A stretch of DNA of 64,000 nt, from the NCBI RefSeq assembly GCF_050586345.1, contig NZ_JBOCEF010000015.1, positions 1 through 64,000 on the forward strand. Direction: 5' to 3'. Below, in pieces: positions 7,979 to 16,828 of this stretch; the stretch's first letter is position 1; each line of letters opens with the position of its first letter. The notes beneath the pieces are model-generated. The model did no database searches and was not told the origin of the DNA. It was given only the letters and a program-made list of their open reading frames with translations. Made by a program: the position numbers and the translations under genes. The DNA is from JBOCEF01 sp050586345. GTDB taxonomy: Bacteria; Pseudomonadota; Alphaproteobacteria; Rhodobacterales; Rhodobacteraceae.

Positions 7979-10666
7979 TCAGAACCGGTCGAGCAGGCGG
8001 CGCAGGTAGTCGAGCTCCAGCTCCGGCCGGGTCCGTTCGCCCGAGCGGCGGCGGATCTCGTCCAGAAGTTCGCGCGCGCGCTTCAGCTCCTCCTCCGTCG
8101 GCACCCGGGTGTCGCCGCCATCGGGGGACCCGTCGCGCGCCACCGGGCGCCCCGTCGGGTCGAAGGCCCGGTCGCGGCCGTTGGGGCTGCCCTGCCCGGC
8201 CCGGTCGCCCTGGCCGCGCTGCGCCTGCTGCTGCATCGCCTCGCCCAGCTGTCGGGCGCCCTCGCGCAGCTGCTCCATCGCCTGCACCTGGTCGTCGAGC
8301 GCCGCATCCGGCTGGTCGCCGCGCAGCGAATCCCGCGCGCCTTCCATCGACCGCTCGGCATCGCCCAGCGCCCGCTCGGCCTCCTCCGACAGCCCGTCCG
8401 GGAGCTGCGCGCGCAGGTCCTCGAGCGCGCGGCGCAGGGCCTCCTGCCGCTGGGCGAGATCGCCCATGCTCTCCTGCCCCTGGCCGCCGGGGGCGCCCTG
8501 CTGGTCGCCCTGCTCGCCGCCGCCGCCGCCGCGCTGGTTCCCGGTCCCGGGCTCCAGCCCCTCCTGGGTCATGCCGCCGCGATTGGGCCGACCGTAAGGC
8601 GAATTGCCGGGCTCGTTCCCGCTGCCGGGCCGGCCGCCCTCCTCGCCCTGGCGGCGCTGCATCTCGCCGAAGGAGCGGTCCGCGAGGTCCTGCTGGCCGC
8701 GCAGCATGTCCTGCAGCTGCTCCATCATCTGGCCGCCCTGGCCCTGCTGCTGGCCCTGGCCCTGGCCCTGCTGCGCCTGCATCTGCAGGTTCTGCAGGAT
8801 CTGCGCCAGCTGCTGCAGCAGCTGCTGCGCGGCCTCGCGGTCCCCGGCCTCGGCGGCGCGCTGAAGCTCGTCCAGCATCCGCTGCAGGTCCTGCATGTCC
8901 ATGCTCTGCTGCTGGCCGTTCTGCTGCTGCTGCTCCATCTGGTCGAGATTCTGCATCGCCTGGCGCATCATCTCCTGCAGGTACTCGTTCATCGCCTGCC
9001 GAAGCTCGTCCATCAGCTTGGCGATCTCCTCCGGGGTCGCCCCGCGGTCGATCGCCTCCTGCAGCCGCTCCTGCGCCCGGGCCAGCCGCTCGGCCGCCGA
9101 GGCGAGGTCGCCCGCTTCGAGCAGCAGCGCCGCGCGCCACAGAAGCTCCATGACCGAGAGCGCCTCGGCCTCTTCCCGCCCGTCCTCGAGCGCGTAGCCG
9201 AGCCGGCGCATGGCGGTGCGGGCGACGAGATAGGGGCCCGTCGACTCGCCGAACCAGTCCTCGGGCCAGGCGGTGACGGCGCGCAGCCGCTGCAGCGCGT
9301 CGCGCGCGGCGGTGATGTCGGCGGCGAAGGCCCGGCGCTCTTCCAGGAAGGCGCGCGCCATCGGGTCCGAGAAGATCCGCGGCGGGATCGCGGCCTCGAG
9401 CGGCGGGGACGAGCCCTGCTGCCCCGCCGCGTCCTCGGCCGTCAGGGTGATCAGCACCGGCAGGCCGGCCCAGGGATGGGCGGTCAGGTCCTCGACCAGC
9501 TGCTCCTCCACGTCCGTCTCGGCCCCGGTGAAGGAGAGGGGCAGCTCGACCCGGATCGGCTCCAGCGCCTGCGGGGGGCGCCCCCCGGGGTTGGGCAGCC
9601 GCGCGCGGTCGAGCGTGATGGTCGCCCAGGCCGAGGTCACGCCGTAATCATCCGCGGCCGCGAAGCCGAATTGCAGCGCCCGCGTCTCGGTCGCCGTGGC
9701 CTCGGTGGTGAAGTCGATCTCGGGGGCCGCGTCGGGCGTCGCGGCGAAGGTCCAGGCCGCGAGCTCCTGCGTCCCGCCCATCACCGCGAGGCGGCCCGAG
9801 CCCGACAGCGCGAAGGCGTATTCCTGCGCCCCGGGGCCGAGCGGCAGGCCCGCGGCGGCCTCGGCCGACAGGTCCAGGTCCCCGGACAGCGACGGGTCGC
9901 CCGGCGCGTTGTAGACCCGCAGCGACAGGCGCGACCCGGCGGGCAGGCTGATCTCCTCGCCCATCCGCTCGGTCAGGTAGACCATCTCGGCGCCCGTGTA
10001 GGCGGGCGGGGCGGCCCAGGCCTCGACCGCCGGGGCGGTCGCGGCGGCGGCGGGCGCCGGGGCGCCGGGGGTGAAGGCGGCGACGAACCGCTCCCCGCCG
10101 TCGAGCATCGCGACCAGCCCGCCCATCGCCAGCAGCACCATGGCCGAGAGGCGCAGCGCGAACGGGTCGCGCGCGGCAAGCCGCGGCTGCGCCGGGCGCG
10201 GGCGGGCGGCGGCGGCGCGTTTGGCCACGCGCGCACGGTGCGCGGCCCAGAGCGCGCGGGCGCCCGCGTCGCCGGCGCCGATGGCGATGTCGTCATGGAA
10301 GGCGGCGACCGGACGGTCCGCCATGTCGTGATCCAGCGCGGCCAGCGCCTCGGCCGCCGTCGGCATCCGGAAGCGGCGCAGGCCCCACAGCACCGCGGCG
10401 GCCAGCCCCAGCCCGAACAGGCCCAGCGCCGCGAGATGCCCGAGCCGCGGCAGCGCCTCGAACGCGCCGGTGAGCGCGAGACCCATGAAGGCGGCGAGCA
10501 CGGTCCAGGTCGGCCAGAAGGCGGCGGCGGCGCGCTCGGCGGCCAACGCGAGGCGCTGCGCCCGGGCGCGGGCGTCCAGCTCGGCGCGCAGGGAGTCGAA
10601 CCCCTCCGGCGCGTCCTGCCCGTCAGCCTGCCCGTCCGTCTGCGATGCGTCCTGCCGCTCGGTCAT
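7979..10666 (-). CDS. TIGR02302 / DUF4175 family membrane protein
   Basis: An 895-aa protein matching the alphaproteobacterial TIGR02302 (DUF4175) family in size, layout and position next to lysA. Membrane segments lie near residues 50-95 and 172-190. A large Ala/Pro-rich domain with beta-type segments follows (200-440), then a long helical region extremely rich in Gln and Met (about 540-660), then a Gly/Gln-rich low-complexity stretch and a charged C-terminus ending in ...LRRLLDRF. The Gln-rich part is probably coiled coil. The family has no established function. It is the last gene of the minus-strand DUF2834-lysA-TIGR02302 run, 92 bases downstream of lysA. Confidence 0.85.
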   Translation of the reverse strand: MTERQDASQTDGQADGQDAPEGFDSLRAELDARARAQRLALAAERAAAAFWPTWTVLAAFMGLALTGAFEALPRLGHLAALGLFGLGLAAAVLWGLRRFRMPTAAEALAALDHDMADRPVAAFHDDIAIGAGDAGARALWAAHRARVAKRAAAARPRPAQPRLAARDPFALRLSAMVLLAMGGLVAMLDGGERFVAAFTPGAPAPAAAATAPAVEAWAAPPAYTGAEMVYLTERMGEEISLPAGSRLSLRVYNAPGDPSLSGDLDLSAEAAAGLPLGPGAQEYAFALSGSGRLAVMGGTQELAAWTFAATPDAAPEIDFTTEATATETRALQFGFAAADDYGVTSAWATITLDRARLPNPGGRPPQALEPIRVELPLSFTGAETDVEEQLVEDLTAHPWAGLPVLITLTAEDAAGQQGSSPPLEAAIPPRIFSDPMARAFLEERRAFAADITAARDALQRLRAVTAWPEDWFGESTGPYLVARTAMRRLGYALEDGREEAEALSVMELLWRAALLLEAGDLASAAERLARAQERLQEAIDRGATPEEIAKLMDELRQAMNEYLQEMMRQAMQNLDQMEQQQQNGQQQSMDMQDLQRMLDELQRAAEAGDREAAQQLLQQLAQILQNLQMQAQQGQGQGQQQGQGGQMMEQLQDMLRGQQDLADRSFGEMQRRQGEEGGRPGSGNEPGNSPYGRPNRGGMTQEGLEPGTGNQRGGGGGEQGDQQGAPGGQGQESMGDLAQRQEALRRALEDLRAQLPDGLSEEAERALGDAERSMEGARDSLRGDQPDAALDDQVQAMEQLREGARQLGEAMQQQAQRGQGDRAGQGSPNGRDRAFDPTGRPVARDGSPDGGDTRVPTEEELKRARELLDEIRRRSGERTRPELELDYLRRLLDRF

Positions 10667-10758
10667 TCAGCCTCCTTCGCGCCACGCCGCGCCCCGCATC
10701 ACGGGGGCGGCGCAGGCGCGGACGGCGCGCCGCCCGCCGGGACAGGAGGGTCCGCGCG

Positions 10759-12027
10759 TCAGTCCAACCACTGGGGGATGGTATCGCGGGCGAGCATCTC
10801 GTCAAAGGTCGGTCTGGGCCGCACCACGGCGAATTGATCGCCCTTCACCAGCACCTCGGGGACCATGAGGCGCGAGTTGTACTCGGACGACATCACCGCG
10901 CCGTAGGCCCCGGCCGAGCGGAAGGCGACCAGCTCCCCCGCGCCCACGGGCGGCAGCGCGCGGCCCTTGGCGAAGGTGTCGCCGGATTCGCAGACCGGGC
11001 CGACCACGTCCACGGGCAGCGATTCCGTGCCCGGCGCGGGCTCGATCACCGGCACGATGTCGTGCCAGGCGTCGTACATGGCCGGGCGGATCAGGTCGTT
11101 CATCGCCGCGTCGAGGATCAGGAACTCGCGCCCCGCCCCCTGCTTGCGGTAGATGACCGAGGCGATCAGCACCCCGGCATTGCCCGCGATCAGGCGGCCC
11201 GGCTCGACCTCCACCTCGCAGCCGAGATGCCCCACGGTGCGCTTGATCAGGGCGCCGTAATCGAAGGGCAGCGGCGGCGCCTCGTTCGCGCGGCGGTAGG
11301 GGATGCCGAGCCCGCCCCCGAGGTCCAGCCGCCGGATGGCGTGCCCGTCGGCGCGCAGCTGCCCGACGAAATCCGCGACGATGGAGAAGGCGTCCTCGAA
11401 GGGCTGCAGGTCCACGAGCTGCGAGCCGATATGGACGTCGACGCCCACCACCTCGATCCCCGGCAGGGCGGCGGCGCGGGCATAGACCTGGCGCGCATCG
11501 GCGATCGGCACGCCGAACTTGTTCTCGGACTTGCCGGTGGCGATCTTCGCGTGGGTCTTGGCGTCCACGTCCGGGTTCACGCGCAGGGTGATCGGCGCGG
11601 TCTTGCCCATCCCGCTGGCGACCTGCGACAGCACCTCCAGCTCCTCGGCGCTTTCCACGTTGAACTGGCGCACGCCATGCTCGAGCGCGAAACGCATCTC
11701 GGCCGGGGTCTTGCCGACGCCCGAAAACACGATGCGTTCCCCCGGCACCCCGGCGGCGAGGGCGCGGCGGAACTCGCCCTCCGACACCACGTCCATGCCC
11801 GCGCCGAGATCCCCCAGCAGCTTGAGGACCGCGAGGTTGGAGCACGCCTTCATCGCGTAGCAGACCAGGTGGGGCATCCCGTCCAGCGCCTCGTCGAACA
11901 CCTTGAAGTGCCGCTCGAAGGTGGCCGAGGAGTAGACATAGGCGGGCGTGCCCACGCTGGCGGCGATGTCGGCGAGCGAGACATCCTCGGCGTGCAGGAC
12001 GCCGTCCCGGTAGTTGAAGTGGTCCAT
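10759..12027 (-). CDS. lysA: Diaminopimelate decarboxylase
   Basis: A 422-aa PLP enzyme that decarboxylates meso-diaminopimelate to L-lysine, the last step of lysine synthesis in the cytoplasm. The PLP-binding lysine is K60 in CYAMKACSN. Other family features are HIGSQ, the glycine-rich phosphate loop LGGGLGIPY, EPGRLI, and the active-site CESGDTF near residue 344. The length is typical. The ATG overlaps the stop of the upstream DUF2834 gene (TGATG), showing translational coupling. Confidence 0.97.
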   Translation of the reverse strand: MDHFNYRDGVLHAEDVSLADIAASVGTPAYVYSSATFERHFKVFDEALDGMPHLVCYAMKACSNLAVLKLLGDLGAGMDVVSEGEFRRALAAGVPGERIVFSGVGKTPAEMRFALEHGVRQFNVESAEELEVLSQVASGMGKTAPITLRVNPDVDAKTHAKIATGKSENKFGVPIADARQVYARAAALPGIEVVGVDVHIGSQLVDLQPFEDAFSIVADFVGQLRADGHAIRRLDLGGGLGIPYRRANEAPPLPFDYGALIKRTVGHLGCEVEVEPGRLIAGNAGVLIASVIYRKQGAGREFLILDAAMNDLIRPAMYDAWHDIVPVIEPAPGTESLPVDVVGPVCESGDTFAKGRALPPVGAGELVAFRSAGAYGAVMSSEYNSRLMVPEVLVKGDQFAVVRPRPTFDEMLARDTIPQWLD

Positions 12028-12350
12028 CAGCGGCGCTCCATGGGTCGGGTGCGGAGGAAGAGGTAGAGCGGCAGCCCGAAGCTGACGCCGACGAGGAAGG
12101 TGGCGGGGATCGCCAGCAGGGCGAGCCGGTCGTCCCGGGCCCGGCACTCGGCCAGGATCCAGGCGGTGAGGGCGAGGGCGGCGATCACCAGGTCCCAGGC
12201 GAGGCCCGTCGCGGCGCCGTTGGCGGTCCAGCCGTCGATCATGGCCGGGATAGACCAGCCGTTTTCGGCGAGGAACGGCAGAAGGTGCGCCATGGGCGCC
12301 GCGGCGCCGAGCACGGCGAGGCCGAGGAAGGTCAGGCGCAGGGCGGACAT
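12027..12350 (-). CDS. DUF2834 family small membrane protein
   Basis: A 107-aa protein with three hydrophobic stretches (about 4-24, 47-68, 77-99) and a charged C-terminus. The layout and motif FLAENGWSIPA fit the DUF2834 family of small membrane proteins of unknown function. The start is the ATG at 12350, because the longer upstream open frame is low-complexity and lacks similarity. It is coupled to lysA by overlapping stop and start. Being cotranscribed with lysA does not reveal its role. Confidence 0.7.
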   Translation of the reverse strand: MSALRLTFLGLAVLGAAAPMAHLLPFLAENGWSIPAMIDGWTANGAATGLAWDLVIAALALTAWILAECRARDDRLALLAIPATFLVGVSFGLPLYLFLRTRPMERR

Positions 12351-12793
12351 CGGCGCCTCCGTCGGCCGCGGGGGGCCGGGGGCGTCGCGCCCCGCGGCAG
12401 GTGGGAAATCTGCGCGACGGAGTACCGCGCGGGGCCGCGTCTTGGCAAGGGCGCGGGGGGGAGGCGCCGGGCGGGCCCGAAGGATCGTTCCGCCGCCCGG
12501 GCGCACCGCCGACCGGGCGTTCCGCGCGCGGGGGCGGCGGCGGCGCGGGCCGCCGCGCGCGGCCCCCGGCGCGGCGGCGACTCCGCCCCCGCCGGGCCCG
12601 CGGCGGCGGCGCGCCTCCCCTGCCCCTCCCCGCTTTTCGGCGCCGCGCCGTTCCCCTCCCGCCCCTTCCGGCGAACCGCGCGTTCCGCCCCGAAGCGGGG
12701 CCTGCGAAAAGGTTCCCGCCCCCCGTCCTGGCGCATGGCGCGGGCGCTCGGGCCGTCTTAGGTCGGTCTTCGTCAAGCAATGGAGACCGCGCC
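12351..12793. other. Divergent intergenic region DUF2834 / cysH
   Basis: About 440 bases of GC-rich, Arg/Gly/Pro-coding-like shadow sequence with no credible gene. The last 40 bases before cysH are less GC-rich and probably include the cysH promoter. No clear operator was recognised. Confidence 0.55.
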
Positions 12794-13591
12794 ATGACCC
12801 TCGCCGCAACCAGCCCCACCGCCGCCCCCCTTGGCGCGAAGGCGCCGTCGCGGCCGATGCGCAGCTCCGAAGACGCCCAGCGCCTCGCCGACCGTCTGAA
12901 CGCCGAATACGCGGGGGCCTCGGCCGAGGAGATCCTGCGCGCGGCCTTCGTGGACAAGGTCGCCGGGGACGCCGCCCTGGTCTCCTCCTTCGGCGCCGAC
13001 AGCGCGGCGCTGCTGCACCTGCTGGCGCAGGTCGCCCCCGATGCGCCGGTGCTGCTGCTCGACACCCAGATGCTGTTCCCCGAGACGCTGGCCTACCAGC
13101 AGGAGCTGTCGGCGAAGGTCGGCCTGACCGGCGTGCGCCGCATCCGCCCGGACGAGGCGGCCCGCCTGGCCGAGGACCCGGCGGACGACCTGCACCAGCG
13201 CGACCACGACGCCTGCTGCGACCTGCGCAAGGTGCGCCCGCTGGAGAACGCCCTCGCCCCGTTCGGCGCGGCGGTGACCGGGCGCAAGCGCCACCAGGCC
13301 GCGACCCGCGCCGACATGAAGCCGTTCGAGATCGACGGCGCCGGGCGGCTGCGGATCAACCCGCTGGCGGACTGGAGCTCGCAGGACGTGCGCGCCTATA
13401 TCAAGGACAACGCGCTGCCGCCGCACCCGCTGGTGGCGAAGGGCTACCCGTCGATCGGCTGCGCGCCCTGCACCACGCCGGTGAAGCCGGGCGAGGACCC
13501 GCGCGCCGGGCGCTGGCGCGGCGCCGACAAGGAAGAATGCGGGATCCATATCGTCGACGGCAAGGTCGTGCGCCCTGCGCGCGCGGCGTAA
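12794..13591 (+). CDS. cysH: Phosphoadenylyl/adenylyl-sulfate reductase
   Basis: A 265-aa PAPS-reductase-family enzyme of assimilatory sulfate reduction, which makes sulfite. The PP-loop-like region SSFGADSAALL is at about 64-74. Cysteine pairs C141-C142 and C223-x2-C226 are the four [4Fe-4S] ligands that mark the APS-type reductase of plants and many bacteria. The catalytic cysteine is C249 in ECGIH. So APS is the more likely substrate, which is an inference from these ligands. The last codons (VRPARAA and TAA) form the first unit of a tandem DNA repeat that continues past the stop. Confidence 0.93.
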   Translation: MTLAATSPTAAPLGAKAPSRPMRSSEDAQRLADRLNAEYAGASAEEILRAAFVDKVAGDAALVSSFGADSAALLHLLAQVAPDAPVLLLDTQMLFPETLAYQQELSAKVGLTGVRRIRPDEAARLAEDPADDLHQRDHDACCDLRKVRPLENALAPFGAAVTGRKRHQAATRADMKPFEIDGAGRLRINPLADWSSQDVRAYIKDNALPPHPLVAKGYPSIGCAPCTTPVKPGEDPRAGRWRGADKEECGIHIVDGKVVRPARAA

Positions 13592-13704
13592 GAACCGGCG
13601 CCCCGCGCGCGCGGCATAAGAACCGGCGCCCCGCGCGCGCGGCACTAAGAACCGGCGCCCTGCGCGCGCGGCACTAAGAACCGGTGCCCTGCGCGCGCGG
13701 CCCG
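13570..13704. repeat. Tandem 28/29-bp repeats duplicating the cysH 3' end
   Basis: Units at 13570-13597, 13598-13625 (28 bp), 13626-13654, 13655-13683 (29 bp) and a partial unit to about 13704. Each begins GYGCCCYGCGCGCGCGGC and ends TAAGAACCG. The first unit contains the last seven cysH codons and its stop, so the array looks like tandem duplication of the gene tail into the spacer. Each unit is rich in self-complementary GCGC and may form a hairpin. Confidence 0.93.
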
Positions 13705-13887
13705 AAGGCCCCCAACCACTGCAAGCAACACGGCGCGTCCCCCCGGGGCGCGCCGTTTTCATGCGCCGAAGCCGGGTTCTCCAGCCCCGGGGCGTGGAAA
13801 TCCTTGCCGCGCGCCCCATCCTCCTGCCCGAACGCGCCGCATCCGCACCCGGCGCGCCGCCGCAAGAGAGAAACAAGGAGGGCCCCC

Positions 13888-14787
13888 ATGACCGCCATCC
13901 GCACCAGCCCGTCCGCCGGCCCCGGCTCGGCCGAGATCACGGGCTTCTACGAAAAAGACACCGGCTCGATCCAGTACCTCGCCGCCTGCCCCGCCACCGG
14001 CAAGGCCGCGATCATCGACGCCGTCCTCAACTTCGATCCCCGCTCGGCCCGCACCTGGACCGACAGCGCCGACCAGGTCCTGCAATTCGCCGCAGGCAAG
14101 GGATACGAGATCGAGTGGATCCTCGACACCCATCCCCATGCCGACCACCTGATGGCCTCGGCCTATCTGAAGGAGAAGCTCGGCGCCCCGACCTGCATCG
14201 GCGAGAAGGTGCGCGAGATCGCGGGCATCTGGGGCGAGCTCTACGGCGCCCCGGAGATGTTCGACCCGGACCGCGATTTCGACCGCCTGCTGGAGAATGG
14301 CGAGGCGTTCCGCATCGGCGATCTGGACGTGCAGGTGATGCTCTCCCCCGGCCACACGCTCGGCTCCGTCACCTATGTCGTCGGGAATGACGCCGCCTTC
14401 GTCCATGACACGCTGATGCAGGCCGACGTGGGGTCGAGCCGCGCGGACTTCCCCGGCGGCTCGGCGGCCGAGCTGTGGGACAGCATCCAGCGCATCCTGT
14501 CCTTGCCCGAGGCGACGCGGCTGTTCATCGGCCACGATTACGGCGCCAAGGGCCGCGACGGCCCGGAATGGGAGGCGACGGTGGCCGAGCACCTCGAGAA
14601 GAACCCCCATGTCCATCGCGGCATGAAGCGCGAGGATTTCATCGCCCTGCGCGAGACGCGGGATGCGGGCCTGCCGCTGCCGGACCGGATGCTGCACGCG
14701 CTGCAGGTGAACCTGCGGGGCGGGCGGCTGCCGGAGGCGGACGAGAAGGGCCGCAGCTTCTTCCGCATCCCGGCGAACCGGTTCTGA
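13888..14787 (+). CDS. MBL-fold hydrolase, persulfide dioxygenase-like
   Basis: A 299-aa metallo-beta-lactamase-fold protein. The metal motif HPHADH is at residues 82-87 (H82, H84, D86, H87), with further ligands in SPGHTLGS and the C-terminal FIGHDYG. Gene length and the GHDY/THPHADH combination resemble the ETHE1/Blh persulfide dioxygenase group, which oxidises glutathione persulfide to sulfite in the cytoplasm. Glyoxalase II-like activity is an alternative. A good ribosome site, AAGGAG, precedes the ATG. Its position just after cysH fits a role in sulfur metabolism, but they are separated by the repeat array and may be independent transcripts. Confidence 0.8.
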   Translation: MTAIRTSPSAGPGSAEITGFYEKDTGSIQYLAACPATGKAAIIDAVLNFDPRSARTWTDSADQVLQFAAGKGYEIEWILDTHPHADHLMASAYLKEKLGAPTCIGEKVREIAGIWGELYGAPEMFDPDRDFDRLLENGEAFRIGDLDVQVMLSPGHTLGSVTYVVGNDAAFVHDTLMQADVGSSRADFPGGSAAELWDSIQRILSLPEATRLFIGHDYGAKGRDGPEWEATVAEHLEKNPHVHRGMKREDFIALRETRDAGLPLPDRMLHALQVNLRGGRLPEADEKGRSFFRIPANRF

Positions 14788-14798
14788 GGACGCCCCCG

Positions 14799-15119
14799 TC
14801 AGCGCAGCGCGCGCGACAGGCGGGCCGTCACCAACTCCACCAGTTCGGGCTGCATGAAGGCGTAGCGGTCGGGGATGTCGAGGCAGACCACCCGCTTGCC
14901 CTTCAGCGCCCCGCCCGCCCGGCGCTTGAGGCGGGCGAGCTGCGCCTTCTCCATCACCGCGATCACGTCGGCCCAGGCGAGATGCTCGGCGGAAAGACGC
15001 TCGTCCGCGTCCTCGCTCAGCCCGGCGAAATCCGCCTCGTGCCCCATGCGCCCGGCCACCGCGGCGGCGGTGGGCGAGCGCATGAGGGCCTTGCCGCAGA
15101 TGAAGAGGATGTTGGTCAT
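14799..15119 (-). CDS. Low-molecular-weight phosphotyrosine phosphatase-like protein
   Basis: A 106-aa short member of the LMW protein-tyrosine-phosphatase fold. The N-terminus MTNILFIC leads straight into a C-x5-R-S phosphate loop (C8, R14, S15), and a DIPD motif near residue 80 sits where the family has its general-acid aspartate. It is shorter than classical LMW-PTPs (about 150 aa). It fits the small alphaproteobacterial subgroup annotated only as phosphatase-like. Substrate unknown. Convergent with the MBL hydrolase gene, 11 bases apart. Confidence 0.75.
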   Translation of the reverse strand: MTNILFICGKALMRSPTAAAVAGRMGHEADFAGLSEDADERLSAEHLAWADVIAVMEKAQLARLKRRAGGALKGKRVVCLDIPDRYAFMQPELVELVTARLSRALR

Positions 15120-15166
15120 CGGCGCGACCCTCTCATGCGGGCGCCCGGGGCGCCAGCGCGCAAGAC

Positions 15167-15202
15167 AAAAGGGGCGGAGGCCGCGCGGCCCCCGCCCCTT
15201 TT
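15167..15202 (-). terminator. Terminator of argH-lptM
   Basis: Outer stem AAAAGGGGCGG / CCGCCCCTTTT with an inner GGCC-GCGC-GGCC hairpin. On the minus strand the arm ends in TTTTGTCTTG. It lies 18 bases past the lptM stop. Confidence 0.85.
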
Positions 15203-15219
15203 CATCCGTCCGCGGGCCC

Positions 15220-15366
15220 TCAGTAGCCCACCGTCTCCTCGACCTCGTCCTGCGCCTCGGCGGCGGCGGGCGTCGGCGGGACCGGGTCGCCCTTGCGCCC
15301 GCAGGCCGAGGCGGTGAGCGCCGCGAGCAGCGTCATCGCCAGGATCGCCCTTGTCGCGACGTTCAT
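15220..15366 (-). CDS. lptM: LptM-like small lipoprotein
   Basis: A 48-aa lipoprotein. It has a short signal peptide with hydrophobic core, cleavage before C22 (TASAC), then the family hallmark CGRKGDPVPP. LptM (formerly YifL) of enterobacteria binds LptD and helps assembly of the LPS export translocon. A homologous role here is inferred. The ATG overlaps the argH stop by 4 bases, an arrangement common in Rhodobacterales, where argH, this lipoprotein and often lysA are neighbours. Confidence 0.82.
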   Translation of the reverse strand: MNVATRAILAMTLLAALTASACGRKGDPVPPTPAAAEAQDEVEETVGY

Positions 15367-16772
15367 TTCAGCGCCTCCGCCCAGCGGGCCGCCTGGGCCC
15401 GCACGTTCTCCGGCGCCGTGCCGCCATAGGACAGGCGCGAAGAGGCCGAGGCCTCGACCGTCAGCACCCCGAACACCGCCTCGGTGATGTCGGCATGGAC
15501 GGTCTGCATGTCCGCCAGCGACAGGTCCGGCAGGTCGATCCCGCGATCCTCGGCCATCTTCACCAGCGCGCCGGTGACATGGTGTGCGTCGCGGAAGGGC
15601 AGGTTCAGCTCCCGCACCAGCCAGTCGGCGAGGTCGGTGGCGGTGGAGAAGCCCGAGGCCGCGGCGGCGCGCAGGTTCTCGCGCAGCGGCTCCATGTCCC
15701 GCACCATGCCTTCCATCGCCGCCAGCGCCAGCATGAGCGCGTCGGCGGCGTCGAAGACCTGCTCCTTGTCCTCCTGCATGTCCTTGGAATAGGCCAGCGG
15801 CAGGCCCTTCATCACGGTCAGCAGCCCGATCATCGCGCCGGTGATGCGCCCGACCTTGGCGCGGCAGAGCTCGGCCGCATCCGGGTTGCGCTTCTGCGGC
15901 ATGATCGACGAGCCGGTCGAGAACCGGTCCGACAGGCGCACGAAGCGGAACTGGGCCGAGGACCAGATCACCAGCTCTTCGGACAGGCGGGACAGGTGCG
16001 TGCCGCAGATCGCGGCGGCGGCGAGGAATTCCAGCGCGAAGTCGCGGTCCGACACGGCGTCGAGGCTGTTGGCCATCGGCGCGTCGAAGCCCAGCGCCGC
16101 GGCGGTCGCGTGCCGGTCGATGGGGAAAGAGGTCCCGGCCAGCGCGGCGGCGCCCAGCGGGCACTCGTTCATCCGGCGGCGCGCGTCTTCGAAGCGGCTC
16201 CGGTCGCGGGCGAACATCTCCACGTAAGCCATCATGTGATGGCCCCAGGTGACCGGCTGCGCGGTCTGCAGGTGGGTGAAGCCCGGCATCACCGCATCCG
16301 CGCCCGCCTCGGCCTGCCCGACCAGCGCCTTCATCAGCGCCGTGAGGCCCGAGATCGCCGCGTCGGCCTGGTCGCGCACCCACATGCGGAAGTCCACGGC
16401 CACCTGGTCGTTGCGCGAGCGCGCGGTGTGCAGCCGCCCCGCCGCCGGGCCGATCAGCTCGCGCAGCCGGTTCTCCACGTTCATGTGGATGTCCTCCAGC
16501 GCGGTGGAGAATTCGAACGTCCCGCTTTCGATTTCTGACAAGGCCGTGAGAAGCCCGCCGTCGATGGCGACGCGGTCCTCTTCCGTGATAATTCCCTGTG
16601 CGGCGAGCATCGCCGCGTGGGCCCGGCTTCCGGCCACGTCCTGCGCGGCAAGCCGCTGGTCGAACCCGATCGAGGCGTTGATCGCCTCCATGATCGCGTC
16701 CGGCCCGGCGGCGAAACGGCCGCCCCACATCGCGTTGGCGCCCTTCGGCGCGCCGACAGTCTCGTCCGTCAT
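15363..16772 (-). CDS. argH: Argininosuccinate lyase
   Basis: A 469-aa enzyme of the fumarase/aspartase superfamily that splits argininosuccinate into arginine and fumarate, the last step of arginine synthesis. The superfamily signature GSSIMPQKRNP is present, as are TARSRNDQ and GFTHLQTAQP with the catalytic His-Thr. Length is normal. Divergent from the TlpA-type thioredoxin, with only 56 bases between starts, and followed with 4-base overlap by lptM. Confidence 0.98.
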   Translation of the reverse strand: MTDETVGAPKGANAMWGGRFAAGPDAIMEAINASIGFDQRLAAQDVAGSRAHAAMLAAQGIITEEDRVAIDGGLLTALSEIESGTFEFSTALEDIHMNVENRLRELIGPAAGRLHTARSRNDQVAVDFRMWVRDQADAAISGLTALMKALVGQAEAGADAVMPGFTHLQTAQPVTWGHHMMAYVEMFARDRSRFEDARRRMNECPLGAAALAGTSFPIDRHATAAALGFDAPMANSLDAVSDRDFALEFLAAAAICGTHLSRLSEELVIWSSAQFRFVRLSDRFSTGSSIMPQKRNPDAAELCRAKVGRITGAMIGLLTVMKGLPLAYSKDMQEDKEQVFDAADALMLALAAMEGMVRDMEPLRENLRAAAASGFSTATDLADWLVRELNLPFRDAHHVTGALVKMAEDRGIDLPDLSLADMQTVHADITEAVFGVLTVEASASSRLSYGGTAPENVRAQAARWAEALK

Positions 16773-16828
16773 GGCGGGGGGAGCTCCCTTCGTCTTCGAC
16801 CGCTGAACTGGAACAAGGGACCGCCCGC

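Noticed and set aside
7463..10837. Very long open frame (over 1100 codons) on the plus strand
   Set aside because: It is the shadow of the TIGR02302 gene on the minus strand; composition is Arg/Leu-rich without domains and it crosses a terminator. High GC makes such antisense frames common here.
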